NCBI RefSeq assembly: GCF_000583655.1
Contig: NZ_BAKI01000019.1
Location: 1-47,370 of the forward strand
Direction: 5' to 3'
Source of the DNA: Lentilactobacillus farraginis DSM 18382 = JCM 14108
GTDB taxonomy: Bacteria > Bacillota > Bacilli > Lactobacillales > Lactobacillaceae
Length of the DNA: 47,370 bases
The translations under genes and the position numbers were made by a program. The notes beneath the pieces are model-generated. The model saw nothing but the letters and a program-made list of their open reading frames with translations. It was not told the DNA's origin and searched no databases. How positions within the stretch are numbered: position 1 is the stretch's first letter; every line of letters starts with the position of its first letter. Shown one piece after another: positions 16,644 through 27,152 of the stretch.

Positions 16644-19600
16644 CTATTGACCAGCAATTGAAAATGTTTTTGTTGTCACATTGCCAACCTGATCGACCGC
16701 TTTAATCGTAAAATGATTTGCACCGGCATTTAAGGCGTAAGTCTGATCCAATTGATAAGCCGGATATGGATTCAACGGTTGGTCGGCAGTGTGCTGATTA
16801 AAACCGGCAGCTTTTGACTGCGAGAAAAGATTGTTCTCGTTTACATAGACCTTAACACCAGCAACATTATCGTTCGCACTGCCTTTGAAAGCTACCTGAT
16901 TCCCATTTGACGTTGCGGTAACGTCAAGTGTCGGGGTAACAACATCCAGGTAAATCTCCAAAACGCCGCGTTGCTTCTGCCATTGGTAATGACCATTCTT
17001 AGCCTTAACCCTGGTGTATAAATCATAGCCGACACCCCGTTGCTCAGTTGGCTTAAACGGCACTTTAAAGCTGAACCGGCCATTTTTTGATAGTGTCACC
17101 TGATTACTTGGATCATTTTCATTGGGAGTCGCCAGAATGACTAATTTTTGCTGCTTCGGTTTGTTAACCCGGCCGTTAATTGTCAGCATTTCACTATGAG
17201 AATCATAAATTGCCGCGCTGTTGGTTCGATTTAAATACGTCGCCGCATTATCCCGAAGCTGCGAAAATTTAATTCCCTTACTTGGCGTCGTCCGGTTCGT
17301 CAATTGAGATGGTTTGTGACCACTTGGAATTGGTGTTCCAAAAACAGTCGTAATTTTTTTAGCGGCCTGCTTATTTGACGATAGTTTGGGAACCGTCCTT
17401 TTAATTTTCTGCAGGGGAATTGCTCCCGGTGCCCTGGAGATGACAATTAATGGGGCAGTTGATTTGGAGTAGGCGCCAAATTTCTTTTCAGATAATTGAC
17501 TCCATCCCCGAATTGTTTCATAACCGGTTTTGCCAAAGTGAAATTTAAAGGTCACAATCCCCGTTTTTGGATAAACCTTTCCTTTAACAATTTTGTTATT
17601 AGCCGTGTCCTTCGCAAACGCGGTCAGATCCGAAACATTTTTGGGTACCCGGCCGGCAATTACAAAGCTTTTTTGATTCGAAATTTCAACATAGGTTGAA
17701 GAAGCATCTTTGCCGGTTCCGTACCGCAGCCAACGGAACTGTGGTACCTGATTTAACGTGCCGGCCGCCACTTGAGATGTCGTTGCGGTCTTCTCGTGTC
17801 GAACAGGAACACTTATTTGATTACCAGCAATATCCGTCAGCTGTAATTTAGCTGAATGCTTCTGCAGCCAAGCCCGGGCAGCCTGATTCAACCGATCGTT
17901 AAACGTCCCCTTTAAGGTGGCCCGCCGCGTTAATCGAACACCAAACTGATGCCCGGCAACTTTAAGAATCCCCTCAGAAATTGACGTAAATCCTGCTCCC
18001 CGATCACTAAACCGGCCGGCAAGACGACCGGTTTTGGCATTATAGACAACACCGAAGGCCCGAGGGGATTGATTATCAACTTCAAGCGGATAAGAAACCA
18101 GCTGCTGCTTATCAGCACCTTGATTATAGTTGGTCGTTACCAATTGGTAATGATAGCGACCATTTGGTGCGACAATTGACCGACCGGTTTTCTGATCGAC
18201 GTAGCGACCATCCCACTGAAGCGCATTGGGATTTTGACGCATATTAAAGGACGTGCTCAAATCGAGGTTGCCATCGTCTCCGGCAACTGATTTATCCGTG
18301 TCAGGCTCCTGATCAATGACTCGCACAACCCTGCCCTGATCGTTCACAATCCGAGCAGTCACATTGGCAAGGCTTTGTTTGGCAAATACAAACGGCATCA
18401 CAACGTCCTGGCGACCATCACCGTTAGGCGAAAACGCAACCCGAGCCGGGTGGATCTTGTCAACAATCGTCTGCCAGTTGGTTCGATCCGCATGACCGTT
18501 TACGTACGCACTTAGAGAAGCTTGATCGCTAATTCCAAGCGGTGTGTAAGTATTGTCTACCAGGTAGCCACCATGAAAAATACTAGTCGTCATAAACGCC
18601 GGTGAATCAATAATCTGCTCCTGAGTTGGATCACCATAATAAGCCAGGTAGGGAACTGAAATGGCCTGACCGGCCTGATCTGCTTTAAATTGCAGAAACC
18701 CTTCAACAACTTGATTTTTGTTAACTGTTGGTGAAATGGTCAAATTAAACACCACTTCCCGGCTCTGTCCGGGAGCCACCGTTACCTGGTTTTGATCAGC
18801 CGATAACGTTGCGCCCTTTAACGGTATATCATGTACCCGACCGCCATTTTTCTTATCTCGAATTTCCGTCATTGGCCCCTCATAGCCGTTAAATGTATAG
18901 GAAACCGGCTTTGTTCCATGATTGGTCAATGTGAGCTTAAATGATTTTTGATGTCCAATCAGGCCCAAAGATTCCGAAGCAATGCCGGTTGTCGAATCCT
19001 TCGCCGTTACCTGTAAACCGGCAGCGGCAGCAACATTGATTTGACCGGCCCCCTGCCTTCGGGGTGAAACGTGGTATTTATCTGCGTAGTTGGCATCCTT
19101 TATCGGCACCGCGCTGTTCATTAGCATATTTTTGGCCGTCATCACCAGTTGGCTGCCGGTCAAATCAGGTTGAACCTGTTTTAATCGCTGAAGTACCAAG
19201 GCGGCTGCACCGGCAACGTATGGGGAAGCCATTGAGGTTCCTGATAAAGCCGAATAACTGTTATTCTGCCAAGTCGAGTTAATCCCCATACCGGGAGCGG
19301 CAACATCCGGCTTTAAACCAAAAGTCGGCGTCGGTCCCCATGAAGAGAAGGGCGCCATTTCGGCCTGGGACCCCCTTTCCGAGTTTTCAGCTGCGACCGT
19401 CATCGCGTTGGGTGAAACCCCCGGATCAGTTAGCGTCCCACTGTTGACTGCCTGATAAGCCGTTTGAATTGCATTCGTTTCGGCCAACGGATTCCTGGTA
19501 TAAATACTGGCAGAATGGCCGGCATTTCCCGCCGCCAAAGCGACAAAGACACCGTGGGCAATCGCATATTGAACGGCTGCCTGCTCTTCATCAGCTGAAG

Positions 19601-20269
19601 ATTGATTGGGTGCGCTGACTCCCAATGAAATATTAATCACGTCAGCGCCGAGATCAACCGCGTCATAAATTGCCCGGGCAACGTCATTTTTGGTCTCGTC
19701 ACCAATCATGTCGGAAACCCGCAAGTCCAACAACTGCGCTTCAGGAGCCACACCAACAACATATTCCCTTTGTTTTTTGGTTGCCGGCCCGTTAGCGGCA
19801 ATGATTCCGGCAACGTGTTCACCATGGAAACTTGAAGCTTCATCCGGTTCCGTTGCCTGATTGCTGTTGGTTGTGTAGTCATAGGCAAAAGGAATTTTGG
19901 CATTCACATACCTGCCATATCCCTTTTGGGCAATTTTTTGTTGCGCCGCGGCTTTAGAAATTTTAACTGAACCCGGATCACGCAACCGCAGATCTTGGTG
20001 GGGTTGAATTCCGGAATCAATCACGGCAACGACCATTCCCTGACCTCGATCACCCGCTTGCCACAGTTTAGGGACGTTTCCTTTATCAATTGCTGCCTGA
20101 TTTTCGTTCTTCCCCTTTGCATAGGCAGCGATTGATTGCCCCAACAGCCGGGTCGCTGGTTGACTTGAATAGCCGGCCAAAAAGCCGATTCCCAAAGCTG
20201 TTAGAACAAGCAACCCCATGCGCACACGATTAAAACGCGTTTTAGATAAAATCTCTTCTCAATAGACAT
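16644..20269 (-). pseudogene. Secreted S8 subtilisin-like proteinase, frameshift in the signal peptide region
   Basis: A large secreted subtilase of about 1,208 residues, like lactobacillal cell-envelope proteinases. In the main frame the catalytic triad is Asp70 (VAVIDSG), His137 (HGEHVAG) and Ser331 (GTSMASP), with Asn in AAGNAG. After the protease domain comes an Fn3-like (DUF1034) domain at about 420-540, then long beta-rich repeats and a final Ig-like domain with DxxGN. There is no PA-domain insert and no LPXTG anchor. The ATG at 20269 has GGGGGAG upstream but joins the signal peptide frame (MGLLVLTALGIGFLAGY) only if one base is added near codon 6; in-frame GTG or ATG starts near 20225 have no ribosome binding site. 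It would supply peptides or process surface proteins. Confidence 0.85.
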
Positions 20270-20341
20270 GCGAACTCCCCCTCGCAAATAAACTGTTTAA
20301 CGACCTTAAGTATAGTGAAAGCCGGTCTGATTTGCATTTGA

Positions 20342-22197
20342 TTAGTTCAACTTTTCCAATTCCCGACGAACTTGGGGAGCTTCTTGTTTACTGCTGGTAA
20401 AAATCACCCGATCATTCACCTTTAGGGAAGTGCCGCCGGTTGGCCGAATAAATCGCTTATCACGATAAATCTGGGTAATCGTAATTTTATCAATAAACGG
20501 CAGGTTTCTGACCTGAATATCGGCATACCGCCGATTTCGAAGCGCAACTTCATAAACGCTGGCCTCCGTTGATGTCATCAGCCGCATAGTAGACGGTGCT
20601 TCAATCAGAGACCGCAGCATACTGATGTTGACATCCGGCGTGTTGTACAGTTCAATCCCCAGGCCAGCTAATTCCTCCTGCTTTTCGTTTAAAATATTTC
20701 GATCCTCAAAGCGGACAATCACCCGCTTAACACCGTACTTTTTAGCGGCTTTGGCCAATTCATAGTTTTTCTTGGAGTTAACCTGACCCAAAACCACAAT
20801 ATCAGCGTCAAAAACGCCTTGATTAACCATGAAGCCGGTCTCCATGTTATCCAATAAGTCAATTGAAACCTCACTGTTAAACGCTCGGTAATTGTGCTGA
20901 TTGTTGGTATACATTGTGACATCATACCATCCCTTGGCAAGCTGCTGAGCAACCGGAACCGTTGTTAAATTGGTTCCAATAAAGTGAACCGTTTTTTTCT
21001 TGAGGTCCTCGGTTTCTGCCGAGTACAATTTATTAAAAATTAACGGCCCAATAACACAGGTTAAAATGGCTGCCAGTAAAAAGGCTCCTGATTGCTGGCT
21101 GGTTAACCGGTGAAGATGAGAAGCCACCTGCAAAACTGCCAAAACAACTGTAATGGTCGTTGCCGACATTGCGGTCCCCGCGACAGCATTTGTTGATTTA
21201 AACCGCTTTTTCAACGTGAAGTAAACCAACACTTTTGCTAAAACATAAGCGGCAAAAATTACTGGAATCATCACCAGTGTTTGGGAGCTGGCTACCAATT
21301 GACGCAAATTCAAGTTGACACCACTCATCATGAAGAAAATCGGAATAAAGAACCCATAACCGATTGAGTCAAGCCGAACTTTGGTTTCTTCATGGGGTTC
21401 CAATAATTTAATCACAATCCCGGCTAAAAAAGCCCCTAAAATCCCTTCGGCACCAACCGACTCGGCAACCGTGACCAACGTTACAATCATAAAAAACGCC
21501 AGTCGGACGTCCAGTTGGGTCGTTGACTTGTTGATTTTGTCAAAAAACCGAAAGAATGGTTTAAAACGCCAAAACAGTAAAGCAGCAACTACCAGAACCA
21601 AAAGAATCAACCACAGGGATTTAGAGTTGGGGCTGTAAGCCGAGGCATAGAAAGTCAGGCCGACCATGGGGACTACTTCCCCCAATGCCGCAATCAATAA
21701 AATTGTTTGGCCAAATGGCCGACTCAACAATTCTTTTTCTTTCAGACTGGCAATTACAATTCCCAATGAAATGGTCATAAACAGAATTGACGACAGAAAA
21801 AGATCATCAAAGATTCCGGTTAGCTTTAAAGCATACCCATTACAACCGACATGATCATAATTGACAAGTAACTCATAACAGCAATGGTCAACACTGAATA
21901 CTTGGGCGCATTTTGCTGATCCTTTTCCTCAAGCGGTGATAACCGTGTCGATCGACGTTTAAAGAGACTGAAATCAATTTCCATCCCACTAAGAAACAGC
22001 AGGACAATCACGCCAACATTCTGCAGTAAATCCAGCGTGCTGTTCATGTGAATCAAATTCAATAAAGAAGGCCCTAAAACGACCCCGACAATAATTTCAA
22101 CAACGGCGGTTGGTAAAAAGGTCACCTTAAATCTGGCCATCGTCAGCGGGATAACCAACGCCGCAAGTAAAATAATCACTAATGATAGTTGGTTCAA
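20342..22197 (-). pseudogene. Kef-type K+/H+ (CPA2) antiporter with TrkA domains, frameshifted
   Basis: A monovalent cation:proton antiporter-2 of about 618 residues when joined. The first 123 residues hold the opening helices with LPTAVVEIIVGVVLGPSLL and the FLSGMEIDF motif. The rest has the further Na/H exchanger helices (GAEGILGAFLAGIVIKLL), a TrkA-N Rossmann domain beginning HFIGTNLTTVPVAQQLA at about 400, and a TrkA-C domain at the end. One base is missing after VMGM: GGTATGCTTTAAAG should read GGTATGGCTTTAAAG, which restores ALKLTGIFDDLFLSS between the pieces. The start is TTG with a weak ribosome binding site. Its role would be K+ export and pH or electrophile response. Confidence 0.87.
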
Positions 22198-22345
22198 AAT
22201 ATCAACTCTTTTCTAATTTTAGATTGAAGTTTAGCTGTATAGCTTATCATAAAAACAGCTAACACTTTAATAGAAACGAGGCCAAAATTCAAACAAAACT
22301 GTTTTTAAAATAGTTGCAGCTTGACGATTGCTTCTTCCAACAATT

Positions 22346-22373
22346 TTGAAAACGCTTTGAAAGCGCTTATAAT
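22346..22373 (+). promoter_or_regulatory. osmC promoter with two overlapping cre-like sites
   Basis: TTGAAA (22346-22351) and a perfect TATAAT (22368-22373) are 16 bases apart. TGAAAACGCTTTGA (22347-22360) and TGAAAGCGCTTATA (22358-22371) each match 13 of 14 positions of the catabolite-response consensus and share three bases, together covering the whole core promoter. This predicts CcpA repression of the OsmC-like gene. Confidence 0.6.
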
Positions 22374-22408
22374 GTAGTTAACAATCATTTTATCTGGAGG
22401 TCGTTAAG

Positions 22409-22837
22409 ATGGATCCACGATGGCACAACGCATTATACACAACTGAAGGCATTAACTCAGAGGGCTTGGAAGGTCACGCATACATTCCCAATGGTCTAAA
22501 GGTTCAAACCAGCAGCCCGCTCAATCAGCATCCCGGAACCAATCCCGAACAGCTGCTGAGTCTTTCATTAAGCACCTGTTTGGAGGCAACGCTGGAAGCT
22601 ATCGAACGAGAGCATCATCTGCCGCATACGTCCGCGGTTCGGGTTCAAGTAGCATTTATCGGTGAACGGGCCCATTATGAATTTCTGGTCAACGCCCAAA
22701 TCAAAATTAGCGGTGTTGATTTTGAAACTGCAACTAAAATGACCGCCGAAGCTGAAAAGCGCTGCTGTGTTTCTCAACTGTTGGCCGGCAGTCGCAATTA
22801 CACAGTCGAAACAGTTCGTGAATTTACTAACAAATAA
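22409..22837 (+). CDS. OsmC/Ohr family peroxiredoxin-like protein
   Basis: 142 residues. The OsmC/Ohr family reduces organic hydroperoxides with two cysteines. Here GTNPEQLLSLSLSTCLEATL puts the peroxidatic Cys at 57 and EKRCCVSQLL the resolving Cys at 119 or 120, the standard spacing. ATG at 22409 follows CTGGAGG. It is a single gene with a CcpA-type promoter. It may counter peroxides from pyruvate oxidase and flavin enzymes (inference). Confidence 0.87.
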   Translation: MDPRWHNALYTTEGINSEGLEGHAYIPNGLKVQTSSPLNQHPGTNPEQLLSLSLSTCLEATLEAIEREHHLPHTSAVRVQVAFIGERAHYEFLVNAQIKISGVDFETATKMTAEAEKRCCVSQLLAGSRNYTVETVREFTNK

Positions 22838-23022
22838 TAAGTCTAGACCCTTAAATTAAAATTATTTTAATTTAAATGGCATTATTTCTTGATCCGGGGT
22901 AGTAACTGAAGCTGATTTGCGGTAATATTTATTTAAATTAAGGAATTAATCAACTAACTTTATTCGTAAATACTCGAATTTAATAAGTGTTTATGAACAA
23001 AAAGGCTTGATTTTAAATTAAT

Positions 23023-23066
23023 TTTTCAATTATGTCATTTTACTGTATAATCTCATTTAATGACAT
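23023..23066 (+). promoter_or_regulatory. PEP carboxylase promoter flanked by an 8-bp dyad
   Basis: TTTTCA (23023-23028) and TATAAT (23046-23051) are 17 bases apart. A perfect inverted repeat, ATGTCATT (23032-23039) and AATGACAT (23059-23066), brackets the -10 box. The first arm lies before the transcription start, so it cannot be an RNA hairpin; a DNA-binding dimer is the likely reader. The rest of 22838-23092 is AT-rich, with an AT-only hairpin near 22851-22875. Confidence 0.5.
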
Positions 23067-23092
23067 TAAAAGAAAACAGGAGGCATTTATTT

Positions 23093-24601
23093 ATGGATAG
23101 AAAAATCCCAAACATTATGGGTACTCAACATCCAGATAACGCAGGAGTTCCGTTTTTCAAAAATCATGATAACCCGTTTATTTCAGCTTACCGGGAAATT
23201 GACGAAGCTTATGAAAACTTCTCAACCTTGGGTGCCGACGAATATATGTGGGACTGGGAAGGTAAGCACGCCGATGCATCGGTTATCGACCGCTTATATT
23301 CCGAACACTACGATTACTTCAAGAAGCACCAACTTGGCCGGGACAAATTTTTAACCTTCCGTTTTCCAAATATTTGGGAAGAAAAGGGTTACAGCTTAAT
23401 GCAGGCCATGACAACGATCCTTTCAGCCGAGGATTTTGCGAAGGATTTGGGCTTTGATGAGCGGCCATTGTTTGAAGCTATTCTACCAATGACTCAGTCA
23501 GCCGATCAATTAATTGAAATGGAAGATAAGTTTTCAAGTTTAGCCCATTACAAATCCAAAGAATTCAATACCGGCCATGAAAATTCGGATACCCTGCAAA
23601 TGATCCCCCTGTTTGAAGGTTTCCAATCACAATTGGACGCGCCTGAAATCTTAGAGAAGTTTATTGAATTATACAAAAAGCATTTTGGCCGAGATGTTGA
23701 ATATATGCGAGTCTTCTTGGCCGGCTCAGATTCTGCCCTTTCAAACGGTTTCCTAAATAGTATTATTGGAAATAAATTGGCCCTGAGTCATTTAGCTAGA
23801 TTTGAAGATAAAAGTGGCTTACCAATTTATCCGATTGCCGGAATGGGCAGCACCGTCTTCCGTGGTGGTCTTTCACCGCTGATGTTGGATCGCTACCTGG
23901 AAGAATTCCCCGGCTTAAAGACAGCCACAATTCAGTCTGCATTCCGTTACGACTACCCATTAGACGTGGTCGAACCGGCTATCATGAAATTACGTGACGG
24001 CCTGCAGCAAAGTAAGTTCCAAATCATTTCCGAAGAAGACGAAAAAACGCTTTTGGAAATTGCTGATAAAGCAGCTAAAGAATATCACGTAACACTGGAT
24101 CCGCTTATTAACGATTTACAGCCGATTTTCGATGCCTTTCCAAAGCGTCGTGATCGTCACCAGCACGTGGGAATTATTGGTTATTCACGTGATGTTGATG
24201 GCTACAAGATGCCACGGGCAATTACATTTACAGGTGCACTCTACTCAATTGGTGTTCCGCCTGAATTTATCGGTGTTGGTCGGGTCCTTACCAAATTAAA
24301 CGATAAGGAATTAACTGTTTTGAGAAAATATTATCATAACATTAAAGCTGATTATGAACATGTTTCCCATTACTTCAGTAAAGAAGCTTTAACCGAACTT
24401 CAACGAAAGAATCCTGCTTGGAAAGCCGTTGATGATGATATCGAAGGAATTGAAAAGCTGTTTGATATTGTTGCAGGTCCTGAAACCAAAGAGGAAGAAA
24501 AGCATGCCCAACTTGCTGCCGACTTGGTTAAAATTAACGATGATACCACTAAGACAGCTCTCATCCAGCGTCAAGCAACCTTGAGAAAATTCTTAGGTTA
24601 A
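23093..24601 (+). CDS. ppcA: Phosphoenolpyruvate carboxylase, archaeal type
   Basis: It carboxylates PEP to oxaloacetate. At 502 residues it is much shorter than the 900-residue bacterial PEPC and matches the archaeal-type (PEPCase 2) family: MGTQHPDNAGVPFF at the start, EYMWDWEGKH, LAGSDSALSNG near 215, STVFRGGLSP, FRYDYPLD near 295 and KRRDRHQHVG near 370. The ATG at 23093 has CAGGAGGC; an in-frame ATG eleven codons earlier lies before that site. This family is known in a few bacteria, including Oenococcus and Leuconostoc, where it supplies oxaloacetate in place of pyruvate carboxylase. It is monocistronic, with its own terminator and a dyad at its promoter. Confidence 0.92.
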   Translation: MDRKIPNIMGTQHPDNAGVPFFKNHDNPFISAYREIDEAYENFSTLGADEYMWDWEGKHADASVIDRLYSEHYDYFKKHQLGRDKFLTFRFPNIWEEKGYSLMQAMTTILSAEDFAKDLGFDERPLFEAILPMTQSADQLIEMEDKFSSLAHYKSKEFNTGHENSDTLQMIPLFEGFQSQLDAPEILEKFIELYKKHFGRDVEYMRVFLAGSDSALSNGFLNSIIGNKLALSHLARFEDKSGLPIYPIAGMGSTVFRGGLSPLMLDRYLEEFPGLKTATIQSAFRYDYPLDVVEPAIMKLRDGLQQSKFQIISEEDEKTLLEIADKAAKEYHVTLDPLINDLQPIFDAFPKRRDRHQHVGIIGYSRDVDGYKMPRAITFTGALYSIGVPPEFIGVGRVLTKLNDKELTVLRKYYHNIKADYEHVSHYFSKEALTELQRKNPAWKAVDDDIEGIEKLFDIVAGPETKEEEKHAQLAADLVKINDDTTKTALIQRQATLRKFLG

Positions 24602-24609
24602 TTTATCCC

Positions 24610-24641
24610 AAAAAGACATCCTGTCCAGGGGTGTCTTTTTT
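24610..24641 (+). terminator. PEP carboxylase terminator
   Basis: AAAAAGACATCC pairs with GGGTGTCTTTTT with G-T pairs, followed by a T run, nine bases after the stop. Confidence 0.82.
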
Positions 24642-24716
24642 GGTACTTGGCGATATAATTAAAATAGAATGGAATAGCTAAGAAACTTTGATTTCTAATG
24701 AAAGGTAGATTTTATC

Positions 24717-25175
24717 ATGTTCAAAACCAGTTTAATTTTACCGGTACTTGTCGCCGGTCTCGCTTTCCTGACAACCGTCGGGGATTCAACTGCCGCTGAA
24801 GCAACGGTTGCCAAGGCTATGCCGGGAGCCCTCACTTACCATAAGACCGATCAGTTCGCAAGAATTGGTTCAAATTACAAATCATTTAAGCTTTATAACC
24901 ACGTACCAACCAGCTCTTATAAAAACATCAAAACAATTTCCTGGAAAAAGGCCAAAATGAGTCCTAATGGTATTGTTAATAACGCCGTTCATATTGATTT
25001 GTATGCCACGCAAGGAACCCGATACAACTGGTATCGAATTTCCAAAGCCAACGTATTGCGGGGCAAAGCAGGTGCTGCTGATTCAACCGCCGGCAAACAA
25101 AGCGTTCAAAAATATTGGGTCTATGGCCAGGCGTTGATTTTTCCAAAGGTAACCACAACAGCCGTCTTTTCTTAG
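24717..25175 (+). CDS. Secreted hypothetical protein, 152 residues
   Basis: The N terminus is a signal peptide (MFKTSLILPVLVAGLAFL, cleavage probably near DSTAAEA). The mature part is basic, rich in Y, K, S and aromatic residues, with RYNWYRISKANVLRG and KYWVYGQALIFP, a pattern seen in small exported lactobacillal proteins of unknown role. There is no LPXTG or lipobox, so it is probably released or loosely wall-bound. The ATG follows GAAAGGTAG, and TATAAT lies near 24653. It has a similar build to the exported protein at 46499 but I see no direct homology. Function unknown. Confidence 0.72.
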   Translation: MFKTSLILPVLVAGLAFLTTVGDSTAAEATVAKAMPGALTYHKTDQFARIGSNYKSFKLYNHVPTSSYKNIKTISWKKAKMSPNGIVNNAVHIDLYATQGTRYNWYRISKANVLRGKAGAADSTAGKQSVQKYWVYGQALIFPKVTTTAVFS

Positions 25176-25191
25176 TACCTACGCCACTTTT

Positions 25192-25272
25192 GGCTGGACT
25201 GAGACAAAGGTAATTTTGGCCAGTCCTTTTCGATTATGCTCTGGAAGCTAATCATCTTTTGTCTCACTCTCA
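25192..25272 (+). repeat. MITE-like intergenic repeat, copy C (short)
   Basis: An 80-base copy that best shows terminal inverted repeats: GAGACAAA near its left end and TTTGTCTC near its right end. The inner part CGATTATGCTCTGGAAG is a shortened core. It sits between two rightward genes, beyond the stop of the exported protein. Confidence 0.7.
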
Positions 25273-25348
25273 AAATAATTCATATTCCAGAAAACAGCCG
25301 ATTGCGTTATGCTGGAAAGGAACAGAATTTTTGAAAGGATTGATTTAA

Positions 25349-26787
25349 TTGAAAACAACACGAAATTTGTCAAGCTGTACAGCCGTTTTAGTCGGTAAAA
25401 AGGCCACCGTCGATGGGTCAACTATGATCGCCAGAAATGAAGATGCCGGTGGCGGTATTAACGCAAAACGCTTTATTGTCGTCAAGCCCGAAGATCAACC
25501 GAAAACTTACATATCAACTTTTAACAATTTTCAGCTGAAACTACCGGCTAATCCGCTTCGATATACTGAAACGCCATGTGCAGATCTTCGTAACGGCCGC
25601 TGGGGAGAATCGGGTATCAACACCGACAATGTCGCCATGAGTGCCACTGAAACCGAATTTACAAACACCACCACGCTCGGCTTGGACCCCTTGGTCGATG
25701 ACGGCATTGGCGAGGAAGCCATGCTGACAGTTGTTCTCCCCTACATTCACAGCGCCCGGGAAGGCGTTCAGCGATTGGGCGAACTGGTTACCAAGTACGG
25801 GACCTGTGAGAGTAACGGAATTGCCTTTTCGGATCAAAACGAAGTTTGGTATTTTGAAACAGTTGGCGGCCATCATTGGGCTGCTGAACGGATTCCCGAT
25901 GATACTTACGTGATTGCCCCTAATCAAACCGGCATTCAAGAAATCGACTTTAATGATTCACAACACTTTATGTATTCGGCGGATTTAAAGGAATTTGCTG
26001 AAAAAAATCATTTAAATAAAAGACCGGACAGTTTTAATTTTCGGGATATTTTCGGTGAAGATGTTCAAAGCGATCACTACTACAACACCCCCAGAGTTTG
26101 GTACGGTCAGAAATATCTTAACCCGGAAATTAAGCAGGACCTCAAAGCCGCACCATGCCGTTCAGTCGGGTACCCGCTCATCTGGTTTCAATTGAAGACG
26201 TGGCGTTTATCCTGAGCAGCCATTATCAAGGAACCGACTTTGACCCTTACGGTAAAACCGGAACCCCGGAAACCAGGCAGCGCTATCGGCCAATTGGCAT
26301 GAACCGCAATCAAGAAATGCACATTCTTCAAATCAGACCCGACTTCCCTGCTGAGCACGCCGCCATTCACTGGCTGGCCGAAGGTGTTAACATCTTTAAT
26401 TCACCGGTACCTTTCTTTGCCAATTGCCTCGACACGCCAAAGAACTTCAAGGAAACGCCGGAACGAACGACGACTGAAAGCTTTTATTGGCTGAACAAAC
26501 TTATCGCCATGTTAGCCGACCCCTTCTTTGCCGAGCACGATCTGGCTGCAATGACCGCCGTTTCTGAGAGCCGTAAATTCGGATTTGCCAAGGGAAGAAG
26601 TGCTGTCACGAAAGCCGACCAGGAATTTGCCGAGCTTTCCAAGGCCGAACTGCCGAAATGGCACACCAAAATCAACAATGAAGTTGCCGCAGCCATTACC
26701 GATAATTTAAAAGATCTGCTAAACCAATTGGTCCTGCTGCGGGCGGAAAAAATGGTCCCAACCTTTGAAAAAGGCGGCGAACTATAA
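25349..26787 (+). pseudogene. pepD: C69 family dipeptidase, frameshifted
   Basis: Dipeptidase A-like Ntn hydrolase, about 479 residues when joined, the usual length. The catalytic Cys is at residue 10 (LSSCTAVLVGKKATVDGST), which becomes N-terminal after self-processing, and MIARNED follows. The first frame holds GDxGIGEEAM, YIHSAREGVQRLGEL and ETVGGHHWAAERIPDD and ends at 26215. The second starts from the family motif PFSRVPAHLVSIEDV (26155 onwards) and includes SSHYQGTDFDPYGK and RPIGMNRNQEMHILQ. One base is lost in the DLKAAP/MPFSRV stretch. The TTG start follows GAAAGG. It cleaves dipeptides in the cytoplasm during peptide use. Confidence 0.88.
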
Positions 26788-26808
26788 AAACCAATCAACT
26801 ATAAATAT

Positions 26809-26869
26809 AAAGCGTGAATCAAGTGATTACTTTCAATTAATGGCAGCCATCTTCTGATTCACGCTTTTT
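26809..26869 (+). terminator. Dipeptidase terminator
   Basis: AAAGCGTGAATCA (26809-26821) pairs with TGATTCACGCTTT (26855-26867), long loop, then T residues. Confidence 0.78.
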
Positions 26870-26970
26870 AATTTTCAATTATCCCCTTGACCTCATCGGG
26901 TTTCACCCGCGAATAGTTACTGCATAACATCCCCCCTTTCCATTCGTACCAAATAATTAACTGACCAGGA

Positions 26971-27125
26971 TGCTTAACTGAATTTTTCACTATGGTTAAG
27001 CAAACGTTTATTTGAGAATGCTTAAATATAAATTTCAACTTGATAAATCAAGCCGACAAGCGTATGCTCTTATTTAAAGTAGTTAATACTTTTATTTTTT
27101 CGCTCTTTAAAGTATTAATTACTTT
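26971..27125 (+). promoter_or_regulatory. niaP-nadC promoter with tandem 17-bp palindromic operators
   Basis: TTGATA (27040-27045), itself inside the palindrome CTTGATAAATCAAG (27039-27052), lies 17 bases from TATGCT (27063-27068). Just downstream are two copies of the perfect dyad AAAGTA-N5-TACTTT, at 27076-27092 and 27109-27125, 33 bases apart (about three helical turns). The start codon is at 27153 with GAAGGGAG. Upstream, TGCTTAAC (26971-26978) and GTTAAGCA (26995-27002) form another dyad. Two in-phase operators at the transcription start suggest cooperative repression; the regulator is not encoded next to it. The rest of 26870-26970 shows nothing. Confidence 0.65.
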
Positions 27126-27152
27126 TATTAAGCTTGAAGGGAGTTTTTAATC

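Noticed and set aside
26870-27152. A riboswitch upstream of niaP-nadC
   Set aside because: No conserved aptamer I know fits, and the dyads overlap the promoter and likely transcription start, so DNA-binding operators explain them better.
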